Below the pieces are notes generated by a model. The model did no database searches. It was not told the DNA's origin and saw only the letters and a program-made list of their open reading frames with translations. Below are positions 31,384 to 41,122 of a DNA stretch of 64,000 bases, one piece after another. This DNA is from Magnaporthiopsis rhizophila (lineage: Eukaryota; Ascomycota; Sordariomycetes; Magnaporthales; Magnaporthaceae). Location: NCBI GenBank assembly GCA_003049465.1, contig PYSS01000044.1, forward strand, positions 1 through 64,000, read 5' to 3'. Position 1 is the stretch's first letter. Each line of letters opens with the position of its first letter. A program made the translations under genes and the position numbers.

Positions 31384-32438
31384 GGTGGCGGCCGCGAGGG
31401 AGAGACTGGGTTGGCTAGCTGAAGGCCGTCATGGCGGCGCCGTCGATACCGCCGAGGGAACACGCGGCGGCGCGGGCCTTTATCTGCGTCGGTAGCAAGC
31501 CTTGTCGCCGAGCCTGTCCCGCAACGGCCTAGGGGGAATGACTTGCACATGTTCCAGATAGGAAGCTGGCAGGCTGGGGCTGCGGGTCTCGAGGGGCCTG
31601 CGGACGGAACGACAGCTGCTGATTGGCTGGATCGCTGCAGGGCTATTCCAGGGCGAATTGGCAAGCTGCCACCAATGAGACGTCGCAATCTGGCGTCGTG
31701 GCCAAGCGAGGGGCCTGGATCAGCTGCTTGACCTTCCATCCTGGGCGCCGAAGCCGAGCTGAGGACGGGGAAGAGCTTTGGTTTGCAAGGGCAGATGGGG
31801 CGTCTGTACACCAGTTCACGCCACAAATTTAGCGTCGAACAACATCCGGGACGAACCAGACTCATCTTTAAAAACTCCATGTTGTGGCACGCGGACGACT
31901 TTTTTTTGGTTGCTTAGATATGCCCAGCTAAAGCCACCCGTACGGCATACAAAGAAGTGGATTGCTAGGAAGTTCTGTTTTCCTTCTGCATCTTCCCGAG
32001 CGAACTGGCTTGGTTGTTGAACGTGTTCCGGCTCTGTGTTGCCATCCGGTTCGGCAAGGCTACACCAGATTCTTCCAGTTCCGCATGCTTTATTGTTGCA
32101 ATGGCAAATATCACCAAAAGCTCCTTGTTTATACCTTTGGCGCCCAATTGTGCTCGAACGCCCCTAGAACGGATCTTCTCTTCACGACGAGAATCTGGCC
32201 ATTATGCCCTGGACACCATCATGTTGACCACCTAGAATCCCTTTGGAAATACTGCCTGCTCCAGTAGATGCCCTATCCAAGCAAGAACTGGAAAGCCCAC
32301 TCGCTTTATGTCCCTGTCATTGTCTCTTAACACTGCCAAGATGTAGATTCCGATCGTATATATGCCATGTTACCTTCCTCCTCCTCTACGCCTGGCACAA
32401 CTGTCATCACACACCCTCAAGCCTGACCAAATCCAGCC
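31384..32438. other. Divergent promoter region, nuclease and kinase genes
   Basis: A TATATA box at 32357-32362 lies 77 bp before the kinase ATG, followed by a C/T-rich leader. No gene was seen inside. Confidence 0.55.
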
Positions 32439-34110
32439 ATGGCCACGACCAACTTCCGCTTCCTGCTCTTCCCAGCAAACATCCGAGCCCGTGACACGGT
32501 CCTCCTCGCGCAAAACGCCCACCTCCGCATCGGCCCGGATGCCCACAGGCCGCTCCCGGCTCTCCGCATCGGCGCCTACCCGTCCATCTGGGCCCCGACC
32601 GCTCCGGCCGTGGTTGCATCCATGGGTTCGAGCATCGACAGGAGCGATGTCCTCATCAACGGGCCAGGCATCGAACCGCTGCAGTGCGCCTTTCTGCTCC
32701 GCCCGGACAACGGCGTCGTCATGTTCATCGACTACTCCCAGCGCGACACCAGCCAGGTCTTTGGCGAAAACAGCACCCCGTTCCGCTATGTAGACGACGC
32801 CGCCGGGCCGCAGTACAGGGTGGTCGCCCTCTTCCCCCATCTCAACAGGACTATCGGCATGGGCGTTGTCCCCGGCGATAGAGGGGTGGTGTTCGACATA
32901 CTGTGGCCCGTCAACAGCCCTTACCCCAGGTCGCCGAACAGCGAGAGGCAGCCCATAGGCACGTTGATGTCGCCTGGCCGCTGGGTCCCCAGGATCGGCG
33001 CAGAACACAAGTTGAGCAAGTTGACTTTGCAACGCGGGCGCCGGCAAATCCGCCACCGATCGATCGGGACGGTGGGGCATGGAGGCTACGGGGTGGTGAG
33101 CATGGCGGTCGACGCGGACACGGGCGACCTGCTGGTGGTCAAAAACGTCAGGAACGATGGCTCGACGTCTGAGGCTGCCCTGATCCGTGGCGCCAAGGAG
33201 CTGCGCCATGAGGCCAAGGTTCTGAGAGAGTGCCAGCATGTAAGCTGTGACTTCCAGCCAAACATGGATGCGCTCCGTCTCTTTGCTGACCACCACCGTC
33301 TTCTTGGCACAGGTTCACATTGTCGAGTTCATCCAGCTCTCGGTCTCCAACAACACGGACAACCAGCCCTTGCAGCCGATACCCGCGCTGCTCATGTCGC
33401 TAAAGCAGGGTGACCTCAACAACCTCGTCGGGCAGTTCTACGGCAACCCCCGGCTCAGGCCCGGGATCGGCATCCTGGCCGACACCGTCTGCCTCCAGAT
33501 GCTGCGAGCACTTGCCTTCCTGGCCGAAAAGCAGGTGGCACACCGCGACGTCAAGCCCGAGAACATCCTCTTCACCTACGTCCCCGCGCAGCACCGGCAA
33601 CCGGGCACCCTCTCCTCCTTCGCCCCGTACCACTTCCAGCTGACCGACTTTGGCGGCTCGCGGCGCTGGAGCGACAGCAAGTGGGCCGTGGACGACGACG
33701 GCGTGGGCACGCCCTACTTCGTGGCGCCGGAGCGCATCTGGCCGGAGCGCCTGGGCTCGCCGCAGCCCGTGAGCGCCGACGAGTTCTGCAAGCAGGACGT
33801 CTGGGGCCTGTTCGTGACGCTGCTGTGGACAATCGAGGTCGAGGACTTCATCGCCACGTACTTGGCACCGGCGATGGAGCTCTGGAGCGAGGACATGCGC
33901 CGCGAGCCGCTGTCGGTGAAGGACCCCCTGCTATCGCCGATATACAACTTCTACCTCGCGGCTGAGGGGTGCGCACACAGCGGATCCGCGAGGAGGTGGA
34001 TGCCAATGGCGCGGCTAAAGCCGACGAAGCGCGCATCTGCGGCGGACATGTTGAGGGTGTGTAGAGACGGGTCGAGATGTCAAGCAAAAGCTTTGACGTC
34101 ACCGACATGA
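32439..34110 (+). CDS. Protein kinase with N-terminal FHA-like domain
   Basis: Exons are 32439-33239 and 33313-34110, giving 532 aa. The intron (GTAAGC, CACAG) is phase 0. Residues about 65-130 (RSDVLINGPGIEPLQCAFLL, then MFIDYSQRDTSQVFGEN) look like a degenerate FHA phosphopeptide-binding fold. The kinase is complete in motifs: glycine loop GTVGHGGYG (about 210), VVK lysine 235, HRDVKPEN (D346), DFG (D379) and APE (405-407). It should be an active Ser/Thr kinase. FHA+kinase is reminiscent of Rad53/Chk2-type proteins, but the order and the divergent N-lobe suggest a fungal-specific accessory kinase; the substrates are unknown. The C-terminal 60 residues look less conserved and might hide another intron. 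Confidence 0.87.
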
Positions 34111-34972
34111 CATTACATAGAGAGGGGACAGGAAGCTGCGCGGGGGCGTTGAGAAATCAGCAAGAGCTGGCGGCATCACGTGCTATCTGCATGAATTTAG
34201 CGTAATCGACATGTCGAGCAAGGTTTACCCGAAGCCACCGCTTAGAAATTGCCTAACCCGCCTCACTTAAAGTGACCACACCACGCCCCTGAGCCCACTG
34301 GCGGAGATAAAGCGTCTGTCTGCCACGGGCAGCTGCAGAAGAGAGGGGCGACTTTGTGTGGGGAGGGAGAGCGTGCGTCGAGATAGATATCAATAGCAAG
34401 TCTGGTGACTCAACCAGGGGTTGTGTTTGGCCAATGCCGGGCCTGGTCCTACGTGGTTGGCCCTGACAGGGAAGAGCGTGCATGTCCGCCCCATGTCTTT
34501 GCTCCTTGTCCCCCGCGTGTCGTGTCGTCCTCTCAAAGGCGCCGGAACCAGATGGTCGGTGCTCGCCTCGAATGGCAGCAAAAACGTTGCCAGGTCATCA
34601 GCCCCCACCCGAGCCAGCCAACCCGAAAGCGGTTGCCAAGTCAGAAACCCCTTTTTTGACCCAATAGGCGGTGAAAGCGAGCTCCCTTTTGGGTGCCATG
34701 GCCGCCCATTCCTCGACGGCCTCTCATGTTCACAGGCAACAGAGGGAGGACGGAGCCCAATTCCATATCCACCTTGTGCCTTTTGCTTGCCCAGCGGCGG
34801 ACGCCCAGAAAAGCCCCTCCATACCTCCATATCTATCAGGCTCCCTCGGCATCCATGTCGACGCAAGCCACCGATCTACGAATAATGCTCTGATCAGACA
34901 GACAGACACACAAGACTCAACCCCGCCAAAAACCTCACTCCCCGCATAACCAGCCCAACAACATCATCCACG
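34111..34972. other. Interval between the kinase and the next plus-strand gene
   Basis: No supportable gene. The last 150 bp are rich in CA and C, typical of a fungal 5' leader. Confidence 0.5.
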
Positions 34973-36271
34973 ATGGCCTCCAGGGGCGAGATGGTGTCGT
35001 CGGTCCTGACGTTCCTGTCCAGCAACAAGACGGTCCGGAAAAAGGCCATCAAGACGGCGTACAAGCATGGCGACAAGCTCATGCCCATCGTGCAGAGCAT
35101 CCAAGCCGCCGCGTCGGGCGCCTACATGCTCAACAACACGCTCAACGGCACGCTCAACGGCACGACGCCGCTGACGCTGGCGCAGATGCGCGAGAGCGCC
35201 GACCTGACCAAGAAGACGGTGGGCGACATGGTGGCCGTGGCCACCGACGTGGCGCGCGAGATCGGCAGCCTGGTGACGCCGACCATGAACTTCTTGACCA
35301 ACTCGGGCGTCGACTCGGCCGTGCTCTTCTCGTCGTTCGGGTCCATCGCCGCCGCGGGAGGCATAGCCTTTGTGGCCGTGAAAGTGCTGCAGGGCGAGGC
35401 GGCGCTGGAGCGCATCGCGCAGTCTCTCGACGGCATCCACGCGGCGCAGCAGGCGCAGGTGGCGCTGACGGCGCAGCGCGATTTCCCGGCCCACGTGCAC
35501 GAGATGGTGCACGAGCGCGTGTCGCAGACGTCGGCCGACCCGGACATGGACCACTGGTTCTTCGTCTGGCACCCGGACAACGACTGGCACCCGGGCTTCT
35601 TCCGCAAGCTCGAGGAGCGGCCCATCGGCCCGGCCTTTTGCGGCTACACGCACCAGCTCGACACGGCCTTCGCCTTCATGCGCGCCGCCCGCCGCCGCAT
35701 CGCCGCCAAGGAGGCCCAGGCGCGGGCCAGGGGTAGGGGCAACACCCGAAAACCCGTCCGGCTGCACCTGCTCGTCCCCGCCTACCGCCACATCCTGATC
35801 CTGGACCCGGTCCGCGTGCCCGACGACATTGGCGACTTCGTCATGGAAGGGCGCATCCACGACAACCGCTACCTCGTCGTCTTCAACCTGCCCGCCGACC
35901 AGGTGTCTCGCTACACCCGCGACGTGGGGACCTACCGCCCGCCGCCGCGCGAGCAGAACATCATCGAGAAGGTCGTCGAGGTCGTGCTCGGCGCCGACGC
36001 GCCCCCGCCCCCGGACTACCGCACCCTGGGCGGCGGCGACCTGCCGCAGGAGGGGAGCCCCGACGACGCCCACGTGCCCGACGACGCCGCGCCCAGGACA
36101 AAGGAGGAGGCCGCCGCCCTGGCCCTGCGTCGCGCCACGCCGCGCCGCGAGGACCGGAGGTCCTCGTTTTCCGGGCCCGACGCCCCGCACCGCAAGGACG
36201 ACGTCGTCATACGCGAGACCAAGAGGCTGCACAAGAACAGGTCACGTCGCGCCAGCGTCTCTGCTCACTAG
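34973..36271 (+). CDS. Protein of unknown function, 432 aa
   Basis: A single exon, ATG at 34973. The N-terminal 60 residues are helical and basic (KTVRKKAIKTAYKHGDKLMP). A central helical region contains a hydrophobic Gly/Ala stretch (SFGSIAAAGGIAFVAVKVL, about residues 122-140) that could insert into or lie on a membrane, followed by a coiled segment (LERIAQSLDGIHAAQQAQVA). The best ordered block is about 190-240 (DHWFFVWHPDNDWHPGFFRK, EERPIGPAFCGYTHQLDTAF). Another lies at about 265-300 (RLHLLVPAYRHILILDPVRV, then DNRYLVVFNLPADQ). The C-terminus is disordered and Arg-rich. I do not recognise the family. It follows the kinase in the same orientation, 862 bp downstream. Confidence 0.82.
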   Translation: MASRGEMVSSVLTFLSSNKTVRKKAIKTAYKHGDKLMPIVQSIQAAASGAYMLNNTLNGTLNGTTPLTLAQMRESADLTKKTVGDMVAVATDVAREIGSLVTPTMNFLTNSGVDSAVLFSSFGSIAAAGGIAFVAVKVLQGEAALERIAQSLDGIHAAQQAQVALTAQRDFPAHVHEMVHERVSQTSADPDMDHWFFVWHPDNDWHPGFFRKLEERPIGPAFCGYTHQLDTAFAFMRAARRRIAAKEAQARARGRGNTRKPVRLHLLVPAYRHILILDPVRVPDDIGDFVMEGRIHDNRYLVVFNLPADQVSRYTRDVGTYRPPPREQNIIEKVVEVVLGADAPPPPDYRTLGGGDLPQEGSPDDAHVPDDAAPRTKEEAAALALRRATPRREDRRSSFSGPDAPHRKDDVVIRETKRLHKNRSRRASVSAH

Positions 36272-39200
36272 GCGTTTCTCTGTTTTCGTTTCTATTACCA
36301 CATACAAATTGCATCAGCATCGCGCATCAGGATAGGGAGGGTGTCTCTTTTGCTTCTCTTCTTTCTGTTTTGGTTTCCTTCTACCCGTTCACTTGATGAC
36401 ATTTCCTTTGTTTCTTCTTGGATCATCATCGGCGCACTTGTTTCTGTTTCTGCTATCTCTTTCTACTATACCACACGAGGCTAAATGCCCCGAACGTCGT
36501 CATGTCACCCCAACGAACAGATTTATTCTCATCCCCACCCGAGGCTCAGTATCATATGTGGGATCGTCGGCCCTGGGAAGACCGTGGATGGGCCCGGCAA
36601 GAGATTTTAAATGACAAAAAAAAAAGAATGATAGACACAATTTTCTAATCTTTCCGTGTGTGTCCACCAATTTGATCCCCTCGCCGAAGCACCACAACGG
36701 AGCCAACAGGGGACTGCTAACGTGTGGCCTCGTCGCCGCTCCTCGGTGAGACGGAAGGAAGACGTCGGGCACGCCGAGCGGGAGGATTCACGACAGACAG
36801 GGGCGGTGCTGAGCCTCGAACGGGATTCCAAACCGAAAGCCCCCCACACAATTAAAATGCCACGACGGTTCTGCCGTAGTGAATACAGCCCGGCGAGGCC
36901 GCAATCCTTTTACCCAAATCCTCACCGAGAAAATGCCGACCCGCAGTCTTGGGATCCCGGGGCCTCTTTCGGCCCCCAAGGACCCAAATACCCGCTTGAC
37001 AAAGGATTTTTGCGTCGTTTCAGGCATCGGCCCGATAAAGGTCATTAAACCCTGCGCGTCATGAGACCGTGGGGGTGCCCGTGCCGTCCTGTTTGCGATC
37101 TGTCGGTTGGGCAGATGCGGCTCAGGGGACAGAACCCCAACCGCGCCCGCGGTCCCCACGAACCACCCTTGGGACCGGCATTTACAACGGCCGCGGGGGA
37201 TAGCCGTTATGATTGGGCAGATTACGACGTCTGTTGGTTTTTCGGGACATGAAACGACCATCGCCTGTGGCCATCTTCCTCCTCCACCCCCGCCTTAGGC
37301 CTGACGCTGGCTCTTTTATTCCCACGCCCTTGGCCGGTGACGCCAGGCCCAAGCAGGGCAGGTCGTGCTCGGTTGCTGCAGCTACCCCGGCCTCGGCGGC
37401 AAGGCTTCCACATGGAGAAATTCTGACCTCGTCACAAAATGGGGCCCCATGGAGCGAAATCCAGGCCTCCCACGCTCGCCAGAGGAAGCAAAATCGGCCA
37501 TCGGTGAGCGTGCGTCGATCGTCGATCGTAACAAGGCTGCGTACGACCAACGCGTCTTTTTCACACGTCAGACCAGGTGATTACGCGCGGCACATGCCCG
37601 CCCACACCCGCTCCTACCCCCAATATCCCATCCCTGTGCTCTTGACGCCATCTCCCCGGCAAAGGTAAGGCTGAGCTGGCGTAAGACGCGGCTGGTGAGG
37701 CCGGGATGGGGTCAAAACGGGTATATGGTGGTGATACGGGGTTACAAACATGGAAGTATGGTGGTTTTTGTCAAAAAAAAACCGACGATTACGGGTTTAG
37801 TCTCTTATGTTGATTACTATTCGACGATCCCGATCTCCGTCCGCCGGTCTGACGGCGGCTGTGTGGGTACAAGTCGGAGTACCGGCCACACCCTGACCTG
37901 CCATGATAGCCGATACAATCATCAAGCATCATCCGGGATTCCGTACGGCCGCAACTGACGTGACCGACTGCCGTTGCTGATAAATCAAGCAGGAACGGGC
38001 ACCAGCCATTTCGAGCCCAATCTGACGTGGCCGCGTGTGGCGCCCAAAGCCGGCTCAGTCCTCGTATATTCTGCCAGGTTATGGAATATGTGAACCTTGT
38101 CAATATCCATACATATTAGCTTCTCAAGACTTCTATCACCTCACCAGTATCGATCGTAATATGGAAACACTCAAGCCCAAATAGGACCAGTCATCAGGCC
38201 AGACATGTGCGCGCAAAGAGAACCCATGACACAAACATGCTTCACGACCCGACAAAAATGCATCAAGAAAGAGATGAATGTAAAAATGGAAATCTAAAAA
38301 AGGGTCATAAGGTCATAATCTGTCTCGTCAGGGCGGTGCAGAGGAGGAAATATTGAACAAGGAGAGCATCTTGATGTCCGAGTATGCTTCAGAAATCCTG
38401 ACCAACGAAAGAAAAATATCATTAGGACAATGAAAGAGAAAAAAAAAAAAAAAAAAAAGGAAAAGTCAACGAGTTTTGGAGAAGTGGTGCTAGAACACCA
38501 TGGAAAAAGGAAACAGCTGGGAAAATAGTCATCTCGGTTCGACTGGCCGAGGCGCTATTAACCGGTGGGCAAGAAAGAACAATCAGCAATGCCAAAGGAC
38601 CATGACGAAGAAAGCCATATGTATCTAATAATACCGTCGCTCGTGTATGCCGGCCCGTTGTGGAGATGTTAAAGATGCTGGGAGACTCGAAACAAAAGCT
38701 GCAAGGAAAGTTCGAGCCACTAAGTAGCCAATGAGGGAAAGGGAATTTTGCCAGAAACGGCGGGGTTAATGGGAAAGGCGAAGCGAAAGAGGAGGGGGAA
38801 AATAAAATATAGCCACAAATAACAGAATGGAGGGAGCCTTGCTGGAAACCGGTGAGAGGAGAGACGTGAGGATCGGGTCGGCTGGCATGCATGCAAGCCG
38901 TTGTTGGTCACACCGGCAAGCTCCGGGCCATATGTCTTGGACTTTTGTTGCTTCCTGTTCTCCCGTCTCCCCGGGCAACCTTGGAGGTGGGTGGTGTGTG
39001 GACACGTCCTCCCCTGGGCGCTTGCGTGCTTGTGTGCGCGCACACCCACCACCCCAAAACAGAAAGTCCCACGCAAAGCGAGCACAGTGCCTGCGTTGAC
39101 GGATAAGCGAGTTCCGGGCCTGTCATGTGAGAGGGGTGAACGACGACCGCCCGGATTCTCTTTTTCCGCACTCCAACGTTCATCTCGGGTCCTAGCATCG

Positions 39201-39286
39201 CCCGCCAATCCATGTCGACCCCGGAATTGACGAAGCGGTCGCTGTCATGAGGCAGACGTGCCTTTCGAGCAACATCATGCAAATGG
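36272..39286. other. Gene-free interval between convergent genes
   Basis: The left end is a T/C-rich 3' UTR (36290-36480). Frames at 36788-37261 and 37182-37550 (minus) show no domain. A poly-A run lies at about 38438-38458. This interval covers the 3' ends of the genes at 34973 (plus) and 39287 (minus). Confidence 0.45.
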
Positions 39287-41122
39287 CTATCGCGGTCGCC
39301 TCTCCTCCAACGGCACTGTATCGCCATAAAAGCCGCCGCCGTTGGCCAGGCAGGCCAGACAGACGCCACCGTCGTGCACGCGGGTGTGTCTTTTCCAGCT
39401 GGCACTAGCCTCGTCATCCATCGACGTAATCTCTTCATCGGCACCAGCTCCTCCGTGGCCTTGCTCCTGGTCGTGGTGCGACGACAGGGCCGGGGCGTCG
39501 TAGAGGCCGTGTTGCTGCTGCTGATGCGCCAACGGCTGGGGATACTGCTGGTAGTTCTGATCGAAAAAGGTCGCGTCGCGACCGTAGCCGCCGGATCCAG
39601 GCGGCGGGGGTGGGAGATAGGTCGTGTCCGTCGACGGAAAAGACGCCGGGGCAAAATGTTGAAGAGACGGGTAAGTCGAGAAACCCCCGGCTTGCCACTG
39701 CTGCTGCTCGCCTCCATAGTCAACCTCCTCCCCCGCTGTCCCATAAGTGGCCGGCGCAGGGTCCGATTCCGATCCAGACGACACTACTCGGTTATAGCTC
39801 CTCCTGCGCGGCGTCCAACGACCGGCTTGAGAACCTCCCGTGGCAAACCCGGCCGAAGTGGACGACGACGATTGGCGGGAGAAAGAGGCGGTATCTGAGG
39901 CCATTCCCATGTCTGGCATGCCAGCAGACATGTAGTCTGCGTGCGGCTGCTGGAGAAAGGACAGCCGTGTGTCACCGCCGTCCAGCTCAGGCGCTATCGA
40001 AGCCGCATATGCGGGCCGTCGGTCCTGAAACGCAAAAACGCTCGGGAAGTGAGACGCTGGATCTAACGGCGGCGGCGCACCCACGGATTGGTGGGGAGTC
40101 GTCTGGTCCAGCCGCACGGGGCCAAAGTCCAAGTCACGGCTGCCGCCGGTGTAGTAGTCCGGCGTCACCCCTGCGGCCGCAACCGAGCTCGACGCCGACG
40201 CCGATGAGAGCGTGGCAGGCATGCTGTGGGCGGCAGTGGCGCTACTGCCACTCCATTGGGCTGTTGATGAGGCATCCGAGCGAGCTTGCTGAGAGGCGAG
40301 GGCATCCAGGGCTGAAGCTCCTGACCAGCTATCACCACCTTCCATAGTTGACCCGTCCTGGGGCCCGACATCTGGCTCATGTGTCCCCCGCGGCTGGGAG
40401 AAGAATGAGGGGTCAGGATGGGGCACCCTATAAGACTGACCCGCATCCTTTTCAGCAGCAGCAGCAGCAGCGGATCTTGTCTGGCTTGAGTGGGCGCCTG
40501 ACCCAGCCCTGTCTTTGGTGCTGACTCCACGTGACCGGGAGTCGACCATTTCCCAGGATTTCGGCTGATGACGGGACCCTTGATCCTGTGGCTGTTGCTG
40601 TTGTTGTTGCCTCTGCTGCTGTTGAGGGTGTGGGAGCCGAGTCTGAGGGACGGTGCTCTCCCCGAACCCACCGGTACGATGCGCCAAGCGGACAGGCTCG
40701 AGATCGCTCCGGCAAGGCCACTCCTCAGTTTGTGCGTTGCTTATGCCCTCTTTCTCGCACCCACCACCTTGACATCCGCCTCCACTTTCTGGTCGGGCGC
40801 TATTTGCGGGGGTGACGAGGCCTAGCGAGGTCGGCCGTGAGCCTGCACAATGGGATGAGGGCACTGTCCTCCTTTTGTGCCGGCTAACTCTGGCGAGCCT
40901 GAAGAGAAAGGAGAAGCGAGCAGCAACGACGGCCGCGAGTAAGGCGATCAATGCGACGGCGTATATATGTGTGCAGAGCAGGTCTGGGAGAGTGCCACGA
41001 GGTTGTGACTCGGTCTCTGAACCTAAGCTGACGTTGTGTTCCTGACCAGGAGTTTCGCTGCTGCTGCTGATGATGCTGACGTCGCGCAAGAAGAGGCGTG
41101 GCCGTGGTATGAAGGCGGGCAT
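39287..41122 (-). CDS. Low-complexity protein with one N-terminal membrane helix and a conserved C-terminal motif
   Basis: A single exon of 611 aa. The first ATG of the frame is at 41122; upstream in-frame triplets are not ATG. A hydrophobic helix at about residues 54-74 (IYAVALIALLAAVVAARFSF) is followed by Arg/Lys, giving an N-out/C-in signal-anchor topology by the positive-inside rule. The rest is Gln/Ser/Pro/Tyr-rich disorder (poly-Gln near 150, many SS and GG runs). The last 40 residues are ordered, basic and Cys-containing (WKRHTRVHDGGVCLACLANG, then GGFYGDTVPLEERR). I have the impression that this tail is shared with other fungal proteins, but cannot name it. The region upstream is long and gene-free, which suggests a long 5' leader. 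Confidence 0.75.
   Translation of the reverse strand: MPAFIPRPRLFLRDVSIISSSSETPGQEHNVSLGSETESQPRGTLPDLLCTHIYAVALIALLAAVVAARFSFLFRLARVSRHKRRTVPSSHCAGSRPTSLGLVTPANSARPESGGGCQGGGCEKEGISNAQTEEWPCRSDLEPVRLAHRTGGFGESTVPQTRLPHPQQQQRQQQQQQPQDQGSRHQPKSWEMVDSRSRGVSTKDRAGSGAHSSQTRSAAAAAAEKDAGQSYRVPHPDPSFFSQPRGTHEPDVGPQDGSTMEGGDSWSGASALDALASQQARSDASSTAQWSGSSATAAHSMPATLSSASASSSVAAAGVTPDYYTGGSRDLDFGPVRLDQTTPHQSVGAPPPLDPASHFPSVFAFQDRRPAYAASIAPELDGGDTRLSFLQQPHADYMSAGMPDMGMASDTASFSRQSSSSTSAGFATGGSQAGRWTPRRRSYNRVVSSGSESDPAPATYGTAGEEVDYGGEQQQWQAGGFSTYPSLQHFAPASFPSTDTTYLPPPPPGSGGYGRDATFFDQNYQQYPQPLAHQQQQHGLYDAPALSSHHDQEQGHGGAGADEEITSMDDEASASWKRHTRVHDGGVCLACLANGGGFYGDTVPLEERRPR

Noticed and set aside
36788..37550. 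Two overlapping minus-strand frames downstream of the 432-aa gene
   Set aside because: No recognisable domain, start context or splice signals; they lie in a 3' flanking interval.
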